In this document: piece after piece, positions 33,692 through 43,217 of the stretch | How positions within the stretch are numbered: the first letter of the stretch is position 1 | How the letters are laid out: each line of letters opens with the position of its first letter | Source of the DNA: Clostridium_AM sp964554365 | GTDB taxonomy: Bacteria; Bacillota; Clostridia; Clostridiales; Clostridiaceae | Direction: 5' to 3' | Assembly (NCBI GenBank): GCA_964554365.1 | Contig: CAZKOJ010000003.1 | Location: 12,075 to 76,074 of the forward strand | DNA: 64,000 nt | The notes under the pieces: model-generated | Database searches by the model: none | The model's input: the letters and a program-made list of their open reading frames with translations, nothing else | What the model was told of the DNA's origin: nothing | Made by a program: the position numbers and the translations under genes

Positions 33692-34669
33692 TTGAACGAA
33701 GACAAATTTATTAGCACACATTCAAATACGTGGAAAGAACTTGAGGAACTCTATACAATAATCAATAAAAAAGGATTTAAAGTTCTACCTTCGAAAAAAG
33801 TGCAGAGTTTTTTATATGTTTTCAGGCAAAGCAGTCATCACTTAGCCTATGCTAGAACTCATTACCCTGAAAGTAATGTAGTAGACTACTTGAATTCATT
33901 AATTAGCAAATGCCATGCTCATGTTTATGCAGTAAAAAAAATATCACCTGGCAATTTTATAAAATATATATGCCGTGATTTTCCAAAACTTATAAAAGAA
34001 TATCGCTGGTTTCTTATTGGCTCCTTTAGTTTCTTTATTATAGGTTTTATAGTAAGTCTACTAATGGTGCTATACAATGTAGATAACTCTAGTATATTCC
34101 TTCCTCCAAACTTAATAGAGGGCGTAAAAGGAGGAAAATCTGGAGGTGGAGAATGGAACTATCCTTTAATGTCTAGTTCTATTATGACAAACAATATCTC
34201 CGTTTCCTTAAGAGCCCTTGTTCTTGGCATAACACTAGGTCTTGGAACAATATATGTATTGTTTTTTAACGGAGCCCTACTTGGAAGTCTAACTGGTATT
34301 ACTTATCTTTATGGTAATCCCACAAACTACTGGTCTCTTATACTTCCACATGGAATAATTGAGCTTACTGCAATATTTATTTCAGGAGCAGCAGGATTAA
34401 TCATTGCTAAAAGCATGTTACTTCCAGGAGAGTATAGCCGTAAATCTTCATTAGTAAATGGTGCAAAAAAAGCATCTTCCTTAATTATAGGTGTAATATT
34501 TATGCTTATAATTGCTGGTATTATAGAAGGCTTCTTTACTCCACTTAAAATTTCTGCAGCAGTAAAACTTTCATTTGCCGCCATAACCGCAGTAATTTTA
34601 ATATTATACTTCTCCACTCCCTACTTAAAAACAAATACTAAAAAATTGAAAAGCAACTTTTTTAATTAA
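33692..34669 (+). CDS. SpoIIM-like (DUF95) membrane protein
   Basis: 325 residues. TTG 33692 follows GAGGTG at 6 bases; a GTG at 33683 is the alternative start. A soluble helical N-terminus of about 100 residues precedes six membrane segments with the stage II sporulation protein M signature: MTNNISVSLRALVLGITLGL, NGALLG and LPHGIIELTAIFISGAAGL. It is longer than true SpoIIM (about 210 residues) and sits beside RDD and MoxR genes rather than sporulation genes, so it is more likely the general DUF95 relative. Function is unknown. Confidence 0.85.
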   Translation: MNEDKFISTHSNTWKELEELYTIINKKGFKVLPSKKVQSFLYVFRQSSHHLAYARTHYPESNVVDYLNSLISKCHAHVYAVKKISPGNFIKYICRDFPKLIKEYRWFLIGSFSFFIIGFIVSLLMVLYNVDNSSIFLPPNLIEGVKGGKSGGGEWNYPLMSSSIMTNNISVSLRALVLGITLGLGTIYVLFFNGALLGSLTGITYLYGNPTNYWSLILPHGIIELTAIFISGAAGLIIAKSMLLPGEYSRKSSLVNGAKKASSLIIGVIFMLIIAGIIEGFFTPLKISAAVKLSFAAITAVILILYFSTPYLKTNTKKLKSNFFN

Positions 34670-34805
34670 GAGTTAAGAGTGAATAATTAAGAATTATGGA
34701 TGATTTTCCTCTGCTAACGCTGTAGAAAATATAAAACATATTAAAAGATTTTTCTTAGAAAAATCATCCTTAACTCTTCACTCTCAATTCTTAACTCTTA
34801 ACTAA
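34663..34805. repeat. MITE-like inverted repeat of about 140 bases
   Basis: The left arm (34663-34707) reads TTAATTAAGAGTTAAGAGTG then TTAAGAATTATGGATGATTTT. The right arm (34756-34804) is its imperfect reverse complement. The two arms flank about 50 bases. The left arm overlaps the stop codon of the SpoIIM-like gene. Size, terminal inverted repeats and lack of coding capacity fit a miniature mobile element or a long terminator. Confidence 0.55.
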
Positions 34806-34881
34806 AATTACCAGCAGTTCTGTTAACATAAGTAAACTTTCGTTCTTAAAAGCCCTATATTTTTAACAAGATTAGAAATAA

Positions 34882-36195
34882 CTATAAATATGTTTGATTT
34901 TTAACATGAATATATTTATTTACTACTGCATATTCAAGATTTTCTCCAGTACATTCAAGACAAAAAATACCCTTTCTATTTAGGAGACTTATTATTTTAC
35001 CCCTTTCACTTAAAAGTTCTAAGGCAACACCTTTATTAAACAAATCTTCCTGACTCTTAATATCTTGAGAGCTTATTTTTTCTATACTTTCATTTCTTAT
35101 AAGCATCATAATCACCACATTGTTCCTTGAGATAATTGGAAGCACCTTAATCATGTTTTCTGCTTCCTCTACAGTATCAAAATCAGTAAACATAAACACA
35201 ATACTTCTATGACGTTCCTTTTTCTTTAGATAATAAAATGCATCATCATAGTTAGAGGTTTCATTAGTATAATTAACATGATAAAGAGTTTCCAATATTT
35301 TACGCCTATGTGATATGCCTTTGCCAGGCATTATAATATTGTCTACCTTAGTATTAAATAGTAATAGAGCCGATTGATCTCCATTCTCATTCACTACATC
35401 TGAAAGCACTATTGCTGTATTTACTACCATATCAAGCTTTCTATATCCTCTAACGGTATAACTCATTGGTCTACCTGTATCTATAAGAATATGCACATGT
35501 TGATTTTTTTCTGGTTCATATCTATTTACAATTGGCTTATTAAGTCTAGCTGTGGCTTTCCAATTAATTTTTCTATACTCATCTCCATTTACATATTCTC
35601 TCAAGCTTTCAAAGGAACTACCTTTACCCATCATTTTTAAATTTTTTTGTCCCTGTTTTAACAATCGATTATTGCATATGCTCAATTTATATTTACGAAG
35701 ATTTTTTAGATTAGGATATATCTTATATTCCCTATGTAAATTCACTGTGAACATCTTCATACAAAGCTTTAACTTTCCTTCACATTTTACATGTACATTT
35801 TGGAAAGTAAAAGCTCCACGCTTCTTTGGTACTAGAAAATATTTAAAAAGTTTTTTCTCATGCGGCATAACTATACCACTCATAATCTTATTTTCAGTTT
35901 GAAAATGAAAATCTGGTATCTCGTCCTTAAGTTCTATATAAATCTTGTAATTATTCTTGTTATAAACCTGAAAACATATAGCTTCCTTTTCATATATAGA
36001 TAAACTTTCTTCACTGCATCGCTTTATATCTATAGATGATTCTTCAGTAGATATAAAATAGTCTACTATTAAAAAACCTGCACATGCTAAATTGTATAAT
36101 ATAAATATAGTAAGTGAATTGTTAATAAATCCACCTAAAACAAGCAGTACAATTCCAAAGGATAATAGATATATAAATCGTCTAGTAATACTCAA
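34882..36195 (-). CDS. DUF58 domain protein
   Basis: 437 residues. Two N-terminal membrane segments, a beta-rich domain (about 60-170), then the DUF58 core: GSSFESLREYVNGDEYRKIN followed by WKATARLNKPIV, and a vWA-like part (HVHILIDTGRPM, DQSALLLFNTKVD, RSIVFMFTDFDT). It directly follows the moxR gene (17 bases), the standard pairing in which the AAA+ ATPase is thought to act on a vWA/DUF58 partner. It is last in a five-gene minus-strand operon. Function is unknown. Confidence 0.9.
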   Translation of the reverse strand: MSITRRFIYLLSFGIVLLVLGGFINNSLTIFILYNLACAGFLIVDYFISTEESSIDIKRCSEESLSIYEKEAICFQVYNKNNYKIYIELKDEIPDFHFQTENKIMSGIVMPHEKKLFKYFLVPKKRGAFTFQNVHVKCEGKLKLCMKMFTVNLHREYKIYPNLKNLRKYKLSICNNRLLKQGQKNLKMMGKGSSFESLREYVNGDEYRKINWKATARLNKPIVNRYEPEKNQHVHILIDTGRPMSYTVRGYRKLDMVVNTAIVLSDVVNENGDQSALLLFNTKVDNIIMPGKGISHRRKILETLYHVNYTNETSNYDDAFYYLKKKERHRSIVFMFTDFDTVEEAENMIKVLPIISRNNVVIMMLIRNESIEKISSQDIKSQEDLFNKGVALELLSERGKIISLLNRKGIFCLECTGENLEYAVVNKYIHVKNQTYL

Positions 36196-36212
36196 AGTTA
36201 TCTCCTTTCTCT

Positions 36213-37178
36213 CTATCTAGGTACTTTTACCTTGGAAAGTATATCTTTTAGTACCTGTTCCCCTGTGACTCCCTCAAGCTCTAATTCTGGCTTCAAAATT
36301 ATACGGTGTCTAAGCGTTGATATTGCCATCTTCTTTATATCCTCGGGGATTACATAATCTCGTCCAAAATAAGCCGCACAAGCTTTAGAACATTGAAGCA
36401 GGGAAATTGAACCTCTTGGGGAACTTCCTATTTCAATAGTAGGATTATTTCTAGTTTCTGAGTTTATATTTACTATATATTCCATAAGAGCATCATCTAT
36501 TTTAACACTCTGCACTTCTTCCTTACATTTAATTATATCTTCAGCTGAGCAGATTGTTTCTATATTACACTTATGCAAATCGCTACTTAAAAATCCTTCA
36601 TTATGACGTTTTAAAACTTCCTTCTCAGCTTCTAAGGAAGGATATCCTATAATGATTTTCATAAGGAATCTATCTACTAATGCTTCTGGTAATGGATATG
36701 TTCCTTCGTATTCAAGTGGATTTTGAGTTGCAAACACCATATAAGTAGATGGAAGTTTAATCATTTCTCCATCTATAGAAACAGTATTCTCTCCCATTGC
36801 TTCTAAAAGTCCTGCTTGAGTTTTAGGAGGCGTTCTATTAATTTCATCAGCTAGAAGAAAATTAGTAAAAATAGGTCCTTTCTTTAATTCAAATTCTCTA
36901 GTATCCATATTAAATATTTTTGTACCAGTCACATCTGCTGGCATTAAATCAGGTGTAAATTGAATTCTTTTAAAATCTAAGGAAAGTGTTTTTGACAAAG
37001 TTTTAACCATTAAAGTTTTTGCAAGACCTGGTACTCCCTCTAGAAGAACATGTCCTCCTGAAATCAAACTTATTAATGATTGTTCTATAAGTTCATCTTG
37101 TCCTACAATAACCTTTTTTAATTCTACGCTTATTTTTTCCATAAGATTTTTTACTGTGGTGTTTTCAGATCTTTCCAA
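36213..37178 (-). CDS. MoxR family AAA+ ATPase
   Basis: 321 residues from TTG 37178, about 10 bases after GGAGGAG. Walker A is GVPGLAKT (about 49-56), Walker B is LLADEINRTPPKTQAGLLEA, sensor 1 is FATQNPLEYEGTYPLPEALV with DRFLMK, and the lid has SPRGSISLLQCSKA. MoxR ATPases act as chaperone-like remodelers for partner vWA/DUF58 proteins encoded next door. Its start overlaps the end of the DUF4350 gene by 28 bases. Confidence 0.93.
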   Translation of the reverse strand: MERSENTTVKNLMEKISVELKKVIVGQDELIEQSLISLISGGHVLLEGVPGLAKTLMVKTLSKTLSLDFKRIQFTPDLMPADVTGTKIFNMDTREFELKKGPIFTNFLLADEINRTPPKTQAGLLEAMGENTVSIDGEMIKLPSTYMVFATQNPLEYEGTYPLPEALVDRFLMKIIIGYPSLEAEKEVLKRHNEGFLSSDLHKCNIETICSAEDIIKCKEEVQSVKIDDALMEYIVNINSETRNNPTIEIGSSPRGSISLLQCSKACAAYFGRDYVIPEDIKKMAISTLRHRIILKPELELEGVTGEQVLKDILSKVKVPR

Positions 37179-38149
37179 TATAAATCTCTCCTCCTCTTTA
37201 AAATGTTAGTTAGCTGCTCTATTATATTCACTATTTGAATATATTCCTTTGCTTTTAATTTTAACTTTCCATTATTCATAAACTCATATACTTTTTTAGC
37301 CTTACTTGCCTGTGGAAGTTTTTCTCTTTCCCAATACTCTAACCAATCATCATTAGAATAATTAATTTGCTTTAAAAAGCTTTTATAATAATTTTCAGCC
37401 ATTATATCTAAGCATTTTGCTTGTCTGTAAAGAGATGCTGCTGAGTATAAATACTCATTTTCACTTCTTTCCTCTTCATCATATAAAGGCATTATTTTTC
37501 CGAAGCGTTTACCCTTATAGTATAAAAATGCACATAAAACTATAATAAACTGATAAATTATATATTTAATTTCCATAGGTATAGAATCCCACAATGACTT
37601 CTTATCTGCTGATGCAAATAAATGTGCTTCATTAAAATATATTTTTTTATAGTTATGGCTGTTTATTTCCTTAAGTAATGCATAAGCTTTACTTGTGTCT
37701 TTTGTAAGAGTTTTATTTGTTACATAATTAGCATTCAAACTAATGATACTACCTTTATTATATTTGTATATTTTAAAATTACCTTTTACTTTAGGGCTCC
37801 TATCATATTCAGTAAGCAAACTATTTTCTGTGGTAAGATATACTAATATACCGCCATCATTCACCCAATTTTTTATTTCTGAACCATTCACATCAAAGTT
37901 TCCACCTTGAGCTGCAATCTGTATACTACCATTATCATAATTTTTTACAGAGTTTAGAGTTCTATCTACTGGTAAGTTAAGCTCCTTTAAAGATTCAAAA
38001 AACACGCTATAGCCTGTTTGTGATTTATTTTCTACAGAATAAGAGGGCATTTGGTTATTCATTCTACTTGAAGCGTAGAATGCACCGCAAAGGAAAAGAG
38101 GAATAAGTATAACAAATAATTTTATTTCTTTATTTCTTTTTATTTTCAT
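37151..38149 (-). CDS. DUF4350 domain membrane protein
   Basis: 332 residues with an N-terminal membrane segment (LFVILIPLFLCGAFYASS), then the DUF4350 domain (YSVFFESLKELNLPVDRTL, NWVNDGGILVYLT, RFGK and EEERSENEYLYSAASLYRQA further on) and a second membrane segment near 190-210. In actinobacterial and clostridial clusters this family sits between moxR and DUF4129 genes, exactly as here. GGAGTG precedes the ATG, and it overlaps the previous gene by 20 bases. Function is unknown. Confidence 0.82.
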   Translation of the reverse strand: MKIKRNKEIKLFVILIPLFLCGAFYASSRMNNQMPSYSVENKSQTGYSVFFESLKELNLPVDRTLNSVKNYDNGSIQIAAQGGNFDVNGSEIKNWVNDGGILVYLTTENSLLTEYDRSPKVKGNFKIYKYNKGSIISLNANYVTNKTLTKDTSKAYALLKEINSHNYKKIYFNEAHLFASADKKSLWDSIPMEIKYIIYQFIIVLCAFLYYKGKRFGKIMPLYDEEERSENEYLYSAASLYRQAKCLDIMAENYYKSFLKQINYSNDDWLEYWEREKLPQASKAKKVYEFMNNGKLKLKAKEYIQIVNIIEQLTNILKRRRDLYWKDLKTPQ

Positions 38150-38804
38150 AAATTATCACTCCACTCCACAGCTCATTTACACTATTACTCCAATTTTCGT
38201 ATGCATTTCTTTCACATAGTTTATGACCATACCAAGAAGAATTAAAAATACTTATTAAACATTGAAAAGTTGAAATCATAGAAAAATTATTTTTCTTTAA
38301 GTAATTGTTAATCTCTTCATTAGTCTTAGTTTCATCAAGGTAAAGAATATTTTTTTCATGCATTAAAAGTAAAAGTGCGATGAAATCATATCTAATAGCT
38401 TCTCTAAAATCTCCTTCTTTTTCAAAACTGCCTGCTTTTCGTCTTAAACTATTAGGAGTAGTTTTATCATCAATTCTTTCTCCCAAAATTTCTTTCAACC
38501 TTGTATCTTTTTTTAATATCTTACCTACTTTTATAATTGCAATTACTATTATTGCAAAAATAACTAACAACCCAATAATCATAAACACTACAGCGAGCTT
38601 ATTTGATATTGAATGTGCCGATTCCACATTTGAAAACACATTATGAAACATTTTTGAAATTCTCTCTGCTAGTGTTTTTTTAATCATTTCTATAAAATTT
38701 TCCAGGTTGCTTTTCAAATGACTATATTCAGGATGCTGGAGTATATTGTATATAGCTTTGTCAAATTCAGATTTAGATGGATTTATTATACTAAGCAGCA
38801 TCAC
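38130..38804 (-). CDS. DUF4129 domain membrane protein
   Basis: 224 residues from GTG 38804, 7 bases after GGGAG and one base after the upstream stop; an ATG in frame at 38801 is the alternative. A helical outside domain precedes one membrane segment (about 70-95, LAVVFMIIGLLVIFAIIVIA). The cytoplasmic DUF4129 domain follows: AGSFEKEGDFREAIRYDFIA, LDETKTNEEINNYLKK and the Trp-Tyr-Gly motif SSWYGHKL. It belongs to the moxR operon. DUF4129 is also found attached to transglutaminase domains in other species. Confidence 0.82.
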   Translation of the reverse strand: MMLLSIINPSKSEFDKAIYNILQHPEYSHLKSNLENFIEMIKKTLAERISKMFHNVFSNVESAHSISNKLAVVFMIIGLLVIFAIIVIAIIKVGKILKKDTRLKEILGERIDDKTTPNSLRRKAGSFEKEGDFREAIRYDFIALLLLMHEKNILYLDETKTNEEINNYLKKNNFSMISTFQCLISIFNSSWYGHKLCERNAYENWSNSVNELWSGVIIYENKKK

Positions 38805-38805
38805 T

Positions 38806-39777
38806 TTATTGCTCCCTTTCATCATTTCTTTGTATTTTCTTTAGATTTAGAACTATGTCATACCCTTCCTTTTTATATCTTTGATTAAAATACATATTAC
38901 ACATCATTATAGTGCTTATAGGCGAAATAACCAACCATATCAGTATGTTTACAGGCCACTGAGCATATGTATAGCTCATAGTCATAAAATCAGTATAGTT
39001 CATTGGCATATTTAAAAACTTAATAATTAAATATACTATACTTAAAATCATACCTATAAAACTATTCAAAGAAATTTTCACTGCAAAAACTGTTACACTA
39101 AACAATATAACAGATCCAAATATTTTCCAAAAATCATTTTTAACCAATTCATAACTGCGTTTCAAAGCTGAAAAGGCATGTTTTTTTTCTATAGCAGCCG
39201 CATTCAGTGAAAAACAAATAAAAGTTATATATGACAAAACTGTCATAATTACTGCTATCATCATGGCTATTAAAATAATTATTGCTGTTACATTTTTTAT
39301 TTTGCTAATACCATATGTAATTGTTACATAACTAATAGAATATTTTAGTCCTTTAAAAATAAAATATGATACTGCACCAAAAATACATATAACCGGGATA
39401 AATAAAATTAAAGCTATAAGTACAATGCTGAAAACTTTTAAAACACTTTTAAAAGAAATTGATATAGCATCATCTGCATAAGTCTTTTCACCTAAAAAAT
39501 CTTGACTTGCAATCTTAATCAAGCCTATATTATAGGTTAAAACAAAAGCAAAAACAAAACAGCCCAATAAGCCAGAAAATATACTAGGCAGTACAACACT
39601 TCCTGATAAAATCTTATGTGTCACCGCTCCTAAAATAGCTACAATAATAATTAAGATAATAGCTGCAATACCACAAATCACACCATATCCTAAAGTAAAT
39701 AAAAGTATAGTTTTTATATATTTTCTCAGAATATCAATAGATTTATCCATTATTTCTGAAAGACCCATTAAACCCAT
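38806..39777 (-). CDS. Polytopic membrane protein (GPDPase membrane-domain-like)
   Basis: 323 residues from ATG 39777, 7 bases after AAGGAGG; codons further upstream lack a ribosome site. About six membrane segments are arranged as in the membrane domain of glycerophosphodiester phosphodiesterase-like proteins, with an opening amphipathic stretch (GLSEIMDKSIDILRKYIKTI) and the block NAAAIEKKHAFSALKRSYEL typical of that group. It is the first gene of the DUF4129-DUF4350-MoxR-DUF58 operon and may supply its membrane platform. No catalytic domain is present. Confidence 0.75.
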   Translation of the reverse strand: MGLMGLSEIMDKSIDILRKYIKTILLFTLGYGVICGIAAIILIIIVAILGAVTHKILSGSVVLPSIFSGLLGCFVFAFVLTYNIGLIKIASQDFLGEKTYADDAISISFKSVLKVFSIVLIALILFIPVICIFGAVSYFIFKGLKYSISYVTITYGISKIKNVTAIIILIAMMIAVIMTVLSYITFICFSLNAAAIEKKHAFSALKRSYELVKNDFWKIFGSVILFSVTVFAVKISLNSFIGMILSIVYLIIKFLNMPMNYTDFMTMSYTYAQWPVNILIWLVISPISTIMMCNMYFNQRYKKEGYDIVLNLKKIQRNDEREQ

Positions 39778-39954
39778 ACTCGACCTCCTTAAACCAATAA
39801 ATTTGTATTTTACATATGTACAGGTTAATATGTAAACTCTATATATGTCAAGAAATTTTTCCCTTTTCATCTATAAATCTACTAAATTGAGATATCACCT
39901 AATAAATTAGCTATTTCATCTAACATTTTTTGTAATTACTCTAAATTAATGCAC

Positions 39955-39987
39955 AAAAACCCCCAAGATAAACAAATGGAGGTTTTT
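39955..39987 (-). terminator. Terminator of the copper operon
   Basis: AAAAACCCCCA pairs with TGGAGGTTTTT, with U residues on the minus strand. It lies 24 bases beyond the copZ stop. Confidence 0.75.
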
Positions 39988-40010
39988 GCATATTTTCTAT
40001 GAATTTTTCT

Positions 40011-40226
40011 TTAAACTTCTTCTATACTTACTACATCATAACCTGCATCTTCAACAGCAAATTTTATATCTGCATCTTTAACCTCTTCATTAATTTCAAT
40101 TATTGCTGTTTTTGCTTCTAAGTTAACATCTACGCTAGTTACATTCTTAAGTTCCTCTAGCGCAACCTTAACGTGGTTAACACAATGTCCGCAGCTCATA
40201 CCTTCAACTATAATTTTCTTTTTCAT
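40011..40226 (-). CDS. copZ: Copper chaperone CopZ (HMA domain)
   Basis: 71 residues, a single heavy-metal-associated domain with the metal-binding GMSCGHC loop (Cys12, Cys15) and the beta-alpha-beta pattern to the end (KFAVEDAGYDVVSIEEV). Cytoplasmic CopZ carries Cu(I) to the CopA ATPase. It lies 30 bases after copA on the same strand. A His follows directly in the motif (CGHC), common in clostridial CopZ. Confidence 0.93.
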   Translation of the reverse strand: MKKKIIVEGMSCGHCVNHVKVALEELKNVTSVDVNLEAKTAIIEINEEVKDADIKFAVEDAGYDVVSIEEV

Positions 40227-40256
40227 TTTTTATTTCCCCTCTCTTTTATGAAATAT

Positions 40257-42707
40257 TTATTGTTCAGGCTTAAAGCCTTTCAACCTTAAAGCATTAGTTA
40301 ACACTGATACAGAACTTAAGCTCATAGCTAGTGCTGCTATAATTGGATTTAAAAGTGGTCCTCCAAAGATGTATAGAACTCCCATGGCTACTGGTATACC
40401 TAATACATTGTAACCAAAGGCCCAGAATAAATTCTCTTTAATATTTCTTATGGTTTTCTTACTTAATTGTATAGCTGTAACTACATCCATTAAGTCACTT
40501 TTCATAAGAACTATATCTGCTGATTCCATAGCTACATCTGTACCTGAACCTATTGCTATGCCTATATCTGCTTGCGCTAGTGCAGGCGCATCATTTATAC
40601 CATCCCCTACCATAGCTACTTTTTTGTTTTCCCCTTGAAGCTTCTTAACGGCCTTTGCTTTATCTCCTGGCAATACTTCTGCAAGTACTCTATCTATACC
40701 AACTTGTTTTCCTATAGCTTCTGCTGTTCTCTTATTATCTCCCGTTATCATAGCTACTTCTATACCCATTTGATGCAGCTTTTCCACAGCTTTCTTACTA
40801 TTTTCCTTTACTGTATCTGCTACTGCAATTATGCCTGATAGCTTTTCTTCCACAGCTATATACATAGGTGTTTTGCCTTCATTTGCTAGTGTATGAGAAT
40901 TTTCTTCAAATTTATCTAATGCTATGTTTCTTTCATTCATAAGTTTTTTGTTTCCTAAAAGTATTTTCTTTTCATCTACCACAACTTCTATTCCATAACC
41001 TGGAATTGCTTTAAATAAACTTACTTTTTTAAACTCTAAACCTTTTTCCTCCGCACTTTTTACTATAGCATCTCCTAATGGATGTTCTGAGCCCTTTTCT
41101 GCCGAGGCAGCTATTTGAAGTAAATATTCTTCATTTAGATCTCCTGCTGTAATTATATCTGTAACTTTAGGCTTTCCTTCTGTAATAGTCCCTGTTTTAT
41201 CAAAAACCACAGTTTGTATTTTGTGAGCTGTTTCTAATGCGCCTCCACTTTTTATAAGCACTCCATACTCAGCACCTTTTCCTGTACCTACCATTATAGC
41301 TGTAGGAGTAGCTAGCCCAAGTGCACACGGACAAGCTATTACTAGCACTGAAATAAATATAGTAAGTGCAAACACTCCTGTTTCTCCATACATATACCAT
41401 GAAGCAGCTCCAATTACCGCTAAAGCTATTACTACAGGTACAAAATAGCTGGATATAACATCTGCCATTTTAGCTATAGGCGCTTTAGAACCTTGCGCTT
41501 CTTCTACTAATTTTATAATCTGAGCTAGTGCTGTATCCTTTCCAACTCTTGTAGCTTTATATTTTATGGAACCATTTTTATTTATACTTGCACCTATAAT
41601 TTTGTCTCCTGCAGCCTTTTCCACAGGTATACTTTCTCCTGTAAGCATGGACTCATCTACTGAAGTAATTCCTTCCACCACTTGCCCGTCTACAGGAATT
41701 TTTTCTCCTGGTTTTACTATTACTACATCACCAACTTCTACTTCATCTATAGGAATTTCCATTTCAACATTATTTCTTACTATAGTAGCTGTTTTTGGCG
41801 TAAGACCCATAAGTTTTTTTATAGCCTCAGAGGTTTTTCCTTTAGCTACCGATTCTAGATACTTTCCTAAAGTTATAAGAGTAAGTATAACTCCTGCTGA
41901 TTCAAAATATAATTCATAGTCTACATTTCCATTTAAAATTTGATACACTGAAAAACTACTGTATAAAAATGCTGCTGATGTACCTATTGCTATAAGTGAA
42001 TCCATATTAGGGCTTTTTCTAAATAAAGATTTAAAACCTATTGTAAAATATTTTCTTCCTACAAATATAACTGGTATAACAAGCATGAGTTGTACTATTG
42101 CAAAAGGTTTTGGATACAACATAGGATCTATAACTTCTGGAAGCACATAGTTTAACTTTTCTGCTAACATAGGCCCCATGGCTATTATAAGTAACGGCAC
42201 CGCAAATATTGCAGATATTACAAATCTATTCCATAAACTCTTTATTTCTTTTTCTTTTCTTTCCTTATCCTGGTCTATACTAGTTTCTTCTTCTACTGCT
42301 TTGTATCCAGCCTTTTCTATTGCTGTTTTTATATCAGCTACTTTTACCTTAGAAATTTCAAAGTTTACATTTAGTTTCTCAGTTGCAAAATTTACATTAG
42401 CATCTATTACTCCATCTAACTTTTTAACAGCTCTTTCTGCTGCTTTAGCGCAAGCTGCACAAGTCATTCCTTGTATTTTTAAGGTTTTATTTGAACTTGG
42501 CACTAAAGCCTTATATCCTGCTTTTTCTATCTTTTCTTGTATCTGTTCTATTGTAACCTTTGAATCATCAAAACTTATATTTAAATTTTCTGTAGCAAAG
42601 TTTACATCAGCTTCTATTACTCCATCTAACTTTTTTGAAGCTCTTTCTACAGCTTTAGCACAAGCTGCACAAGTCATTCCCTCTATTTTAAGTACTTTAT
42701 TACTCAT
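40257..42707 (-). CDS. copA: Copper-exporting P1B-type ATPase CopA
   Basis: 816 residues. Two N-terminal HMA domains with GMTCAAC (Cys13/Cys16 and about Cys83/Cys86) are followed by eight membrane segments. The order is the TGES actuator loop, the metal-transport motif CPCALGLATP, the phosphorylation motif DKTGTITEGKP, HPLGDAI in the nucleotide domain, GDGINDAPALAQADIGIAIG, and a final membrane helix with the MSLSSVSVLTNALRLK motif of Cu(I) pumps. It exports Cu(I) using ATP. The operon csoR-copA-copZ is standard for Firmicute copper resistance, with the CsoR operator upstream of csoR. Confidence 0.97.
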   Translation of the reverse strand: MSNKVLKIEGMTCAACAKAVERASKKLDGVIEADVNFATENLNISFDDSKVTIEQIQEKIEKAGYKALVPSSNKTLKIQGMTCAACAKAAERAVKKLDGVIDANVNFATEKLNVNFEISKVKVADIKTAIEKAGYKAVEEETSIDQDKERKEKEIKSLWNRFVISAIFAVPLLIIAMGPMLAEKLNYVLPEVIDPMLYPKPFAIVQLMLVIPVIFVGRKYFTIGFKSLFRKSPNMDSLIAIGTSAAFLYSSFSVYQILNGNVDYELYFESAGVILTLITLGKYLESVAKGKTSEAIKKLMGLTPKTATIVRNNVEMEIPIDEVEVGDVVIVKPGEKIPVDGQVVEGITSVDESMLTGESIPVEKAAGDKIIGASINKNGSIKYKATRVGKDTALAQIIKLVEEAQGSKAPIAKMADVISSYFVPVVIALAVIGAASWYMYGETGVFALTIFISVLVIACPCALGLATPTAIMVGTGKGAEYGVLIKSGGALETAHKIQTVVFDKTGTITEGKPKVTDIITAGDLNEEYLLQIAASAEKGSEHPLGDAIVKSAEEKGLEFKKVSLFKAIPGYGIEVVVDEKKILLGNKKLMNERNIALDKFEENSHTLANEGKTPMYIAVEEKLSGIIAVADTVKENSKKAVEKLHQMGIEVAMITGDNKRTAEAIGKQVGIDRVLAEVLPGDKAKAVKKLQGENKKVAMVGDGINDAPALAQADIGIAIGSGTDVAMESADIVLMKSDLMDVVTAIQLSKKTIRNIKENLFWAFGYNVLGIPVAMGVLYIFGGPLLNPIIAALAMSLSSVSVLTNALRLKGFKPEQ

Positions 42708-42760
42708 ACCTTTTCCCTCCCCTTAGACATCTCTGAGTTGTTATTTTTTCAGGTGCCTTA

Positions 42761-43027
42761 TCAATCTTTTAATAATTTAGAAAGCAAGTCTATTATTTCA
42801 TCTATCTTCTGCTCTCCAGCATCATGGATAAATGCATCCTTTACACAATGATTAAGATGTTGTTTTAGTATAAGCAAATTTGCTTTCTTCAAAAGAGATT
42901 GTGCTGCTACTATTTGATTAGATATATCCATGCAATATCTTCCATCTTCTATCATTTTTATTATGCCCTCAATCTGTCCTTTTGATGTTTTTAATGATTG
43001 TAGCGCCTTTTTCTTTTCTTCGTTCAT
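42761..43027 (-). CDS. csoR: CsoR-type copper-sensing repressor
   Basis: 88 residues, all-helical DUF156 family. The Cu(I) ligands are present as Cys32 (GRYCMDIS), His57 and Cys61 (KQHLNHC), the C-H-C set that separates copper sensors from formaldehyde sensors such as FrmR. It represses its own operon until Cu(I) binds. GGAGGGAGG precedes the ATG; the CsoR-type palindrome at 43040-43060 lies immediately upstream. copA starts 54 bases downstream. Confidence 0.92.
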   Translation of the reverse strand: MNEEKKKALQSLKTSKGQIEGIIKMIEDGRYCMDISNQIVAAQSLLKKANLLILKQHLNHCVKDAFIHDAGEQKIDEIIDLLSKLLKD

Positions 43028-43039
43028 AAATTTCCTCCC

Positions 43040-43060
43040 TCCACCCCTGGGGGGTGGTAT
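43040..43060 (-). promoter_or_regulatory. CsoR operator
   Basis: TCCACCCCTGGGGGGTGGTA is a G/C-rich palindrome in an AT-rich background, matching the CsoR box type with CCCC and GGGG arms. It sits 13 bases before the csoR start, where bound repressor would cover the -10 and start region. Confidence 0.8.
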
Positions 43061-43069
43061 ATGTTTTGT

Positions 43070-43103
43070 TAAAAAGCTATTGAACTAACTAGTTTCAATA
43101 GCT
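43070..43103 (-). terminator. Terminator between the lipoprotein gene and csoR
   Basis: AGCTATTGAA (43075-43084) and TTCAATAGCT (43094-43103) form a perfect stem; the minus strand continues with TTTTT. It ends the lipoprotein transcript before the csoR promoter. Confidence 0.75.
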
Positions 43104-43217
43104 GAAAACTACTATACATATATTTCTATAATATTATTATATCAGTTTTATAATATATTTACTATACCTATTTTAAGGGAGTAGTCTGAAAATTTATAAA
43201 GAATGCATAAATTTGTA

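Noticed and set aside
41566..42726. Long open frames on the plus strand opposite copA
   Set aside because: They lie antisense to a conserved ATPase, have no ribosome sites and reflect codon bias of the real gene.
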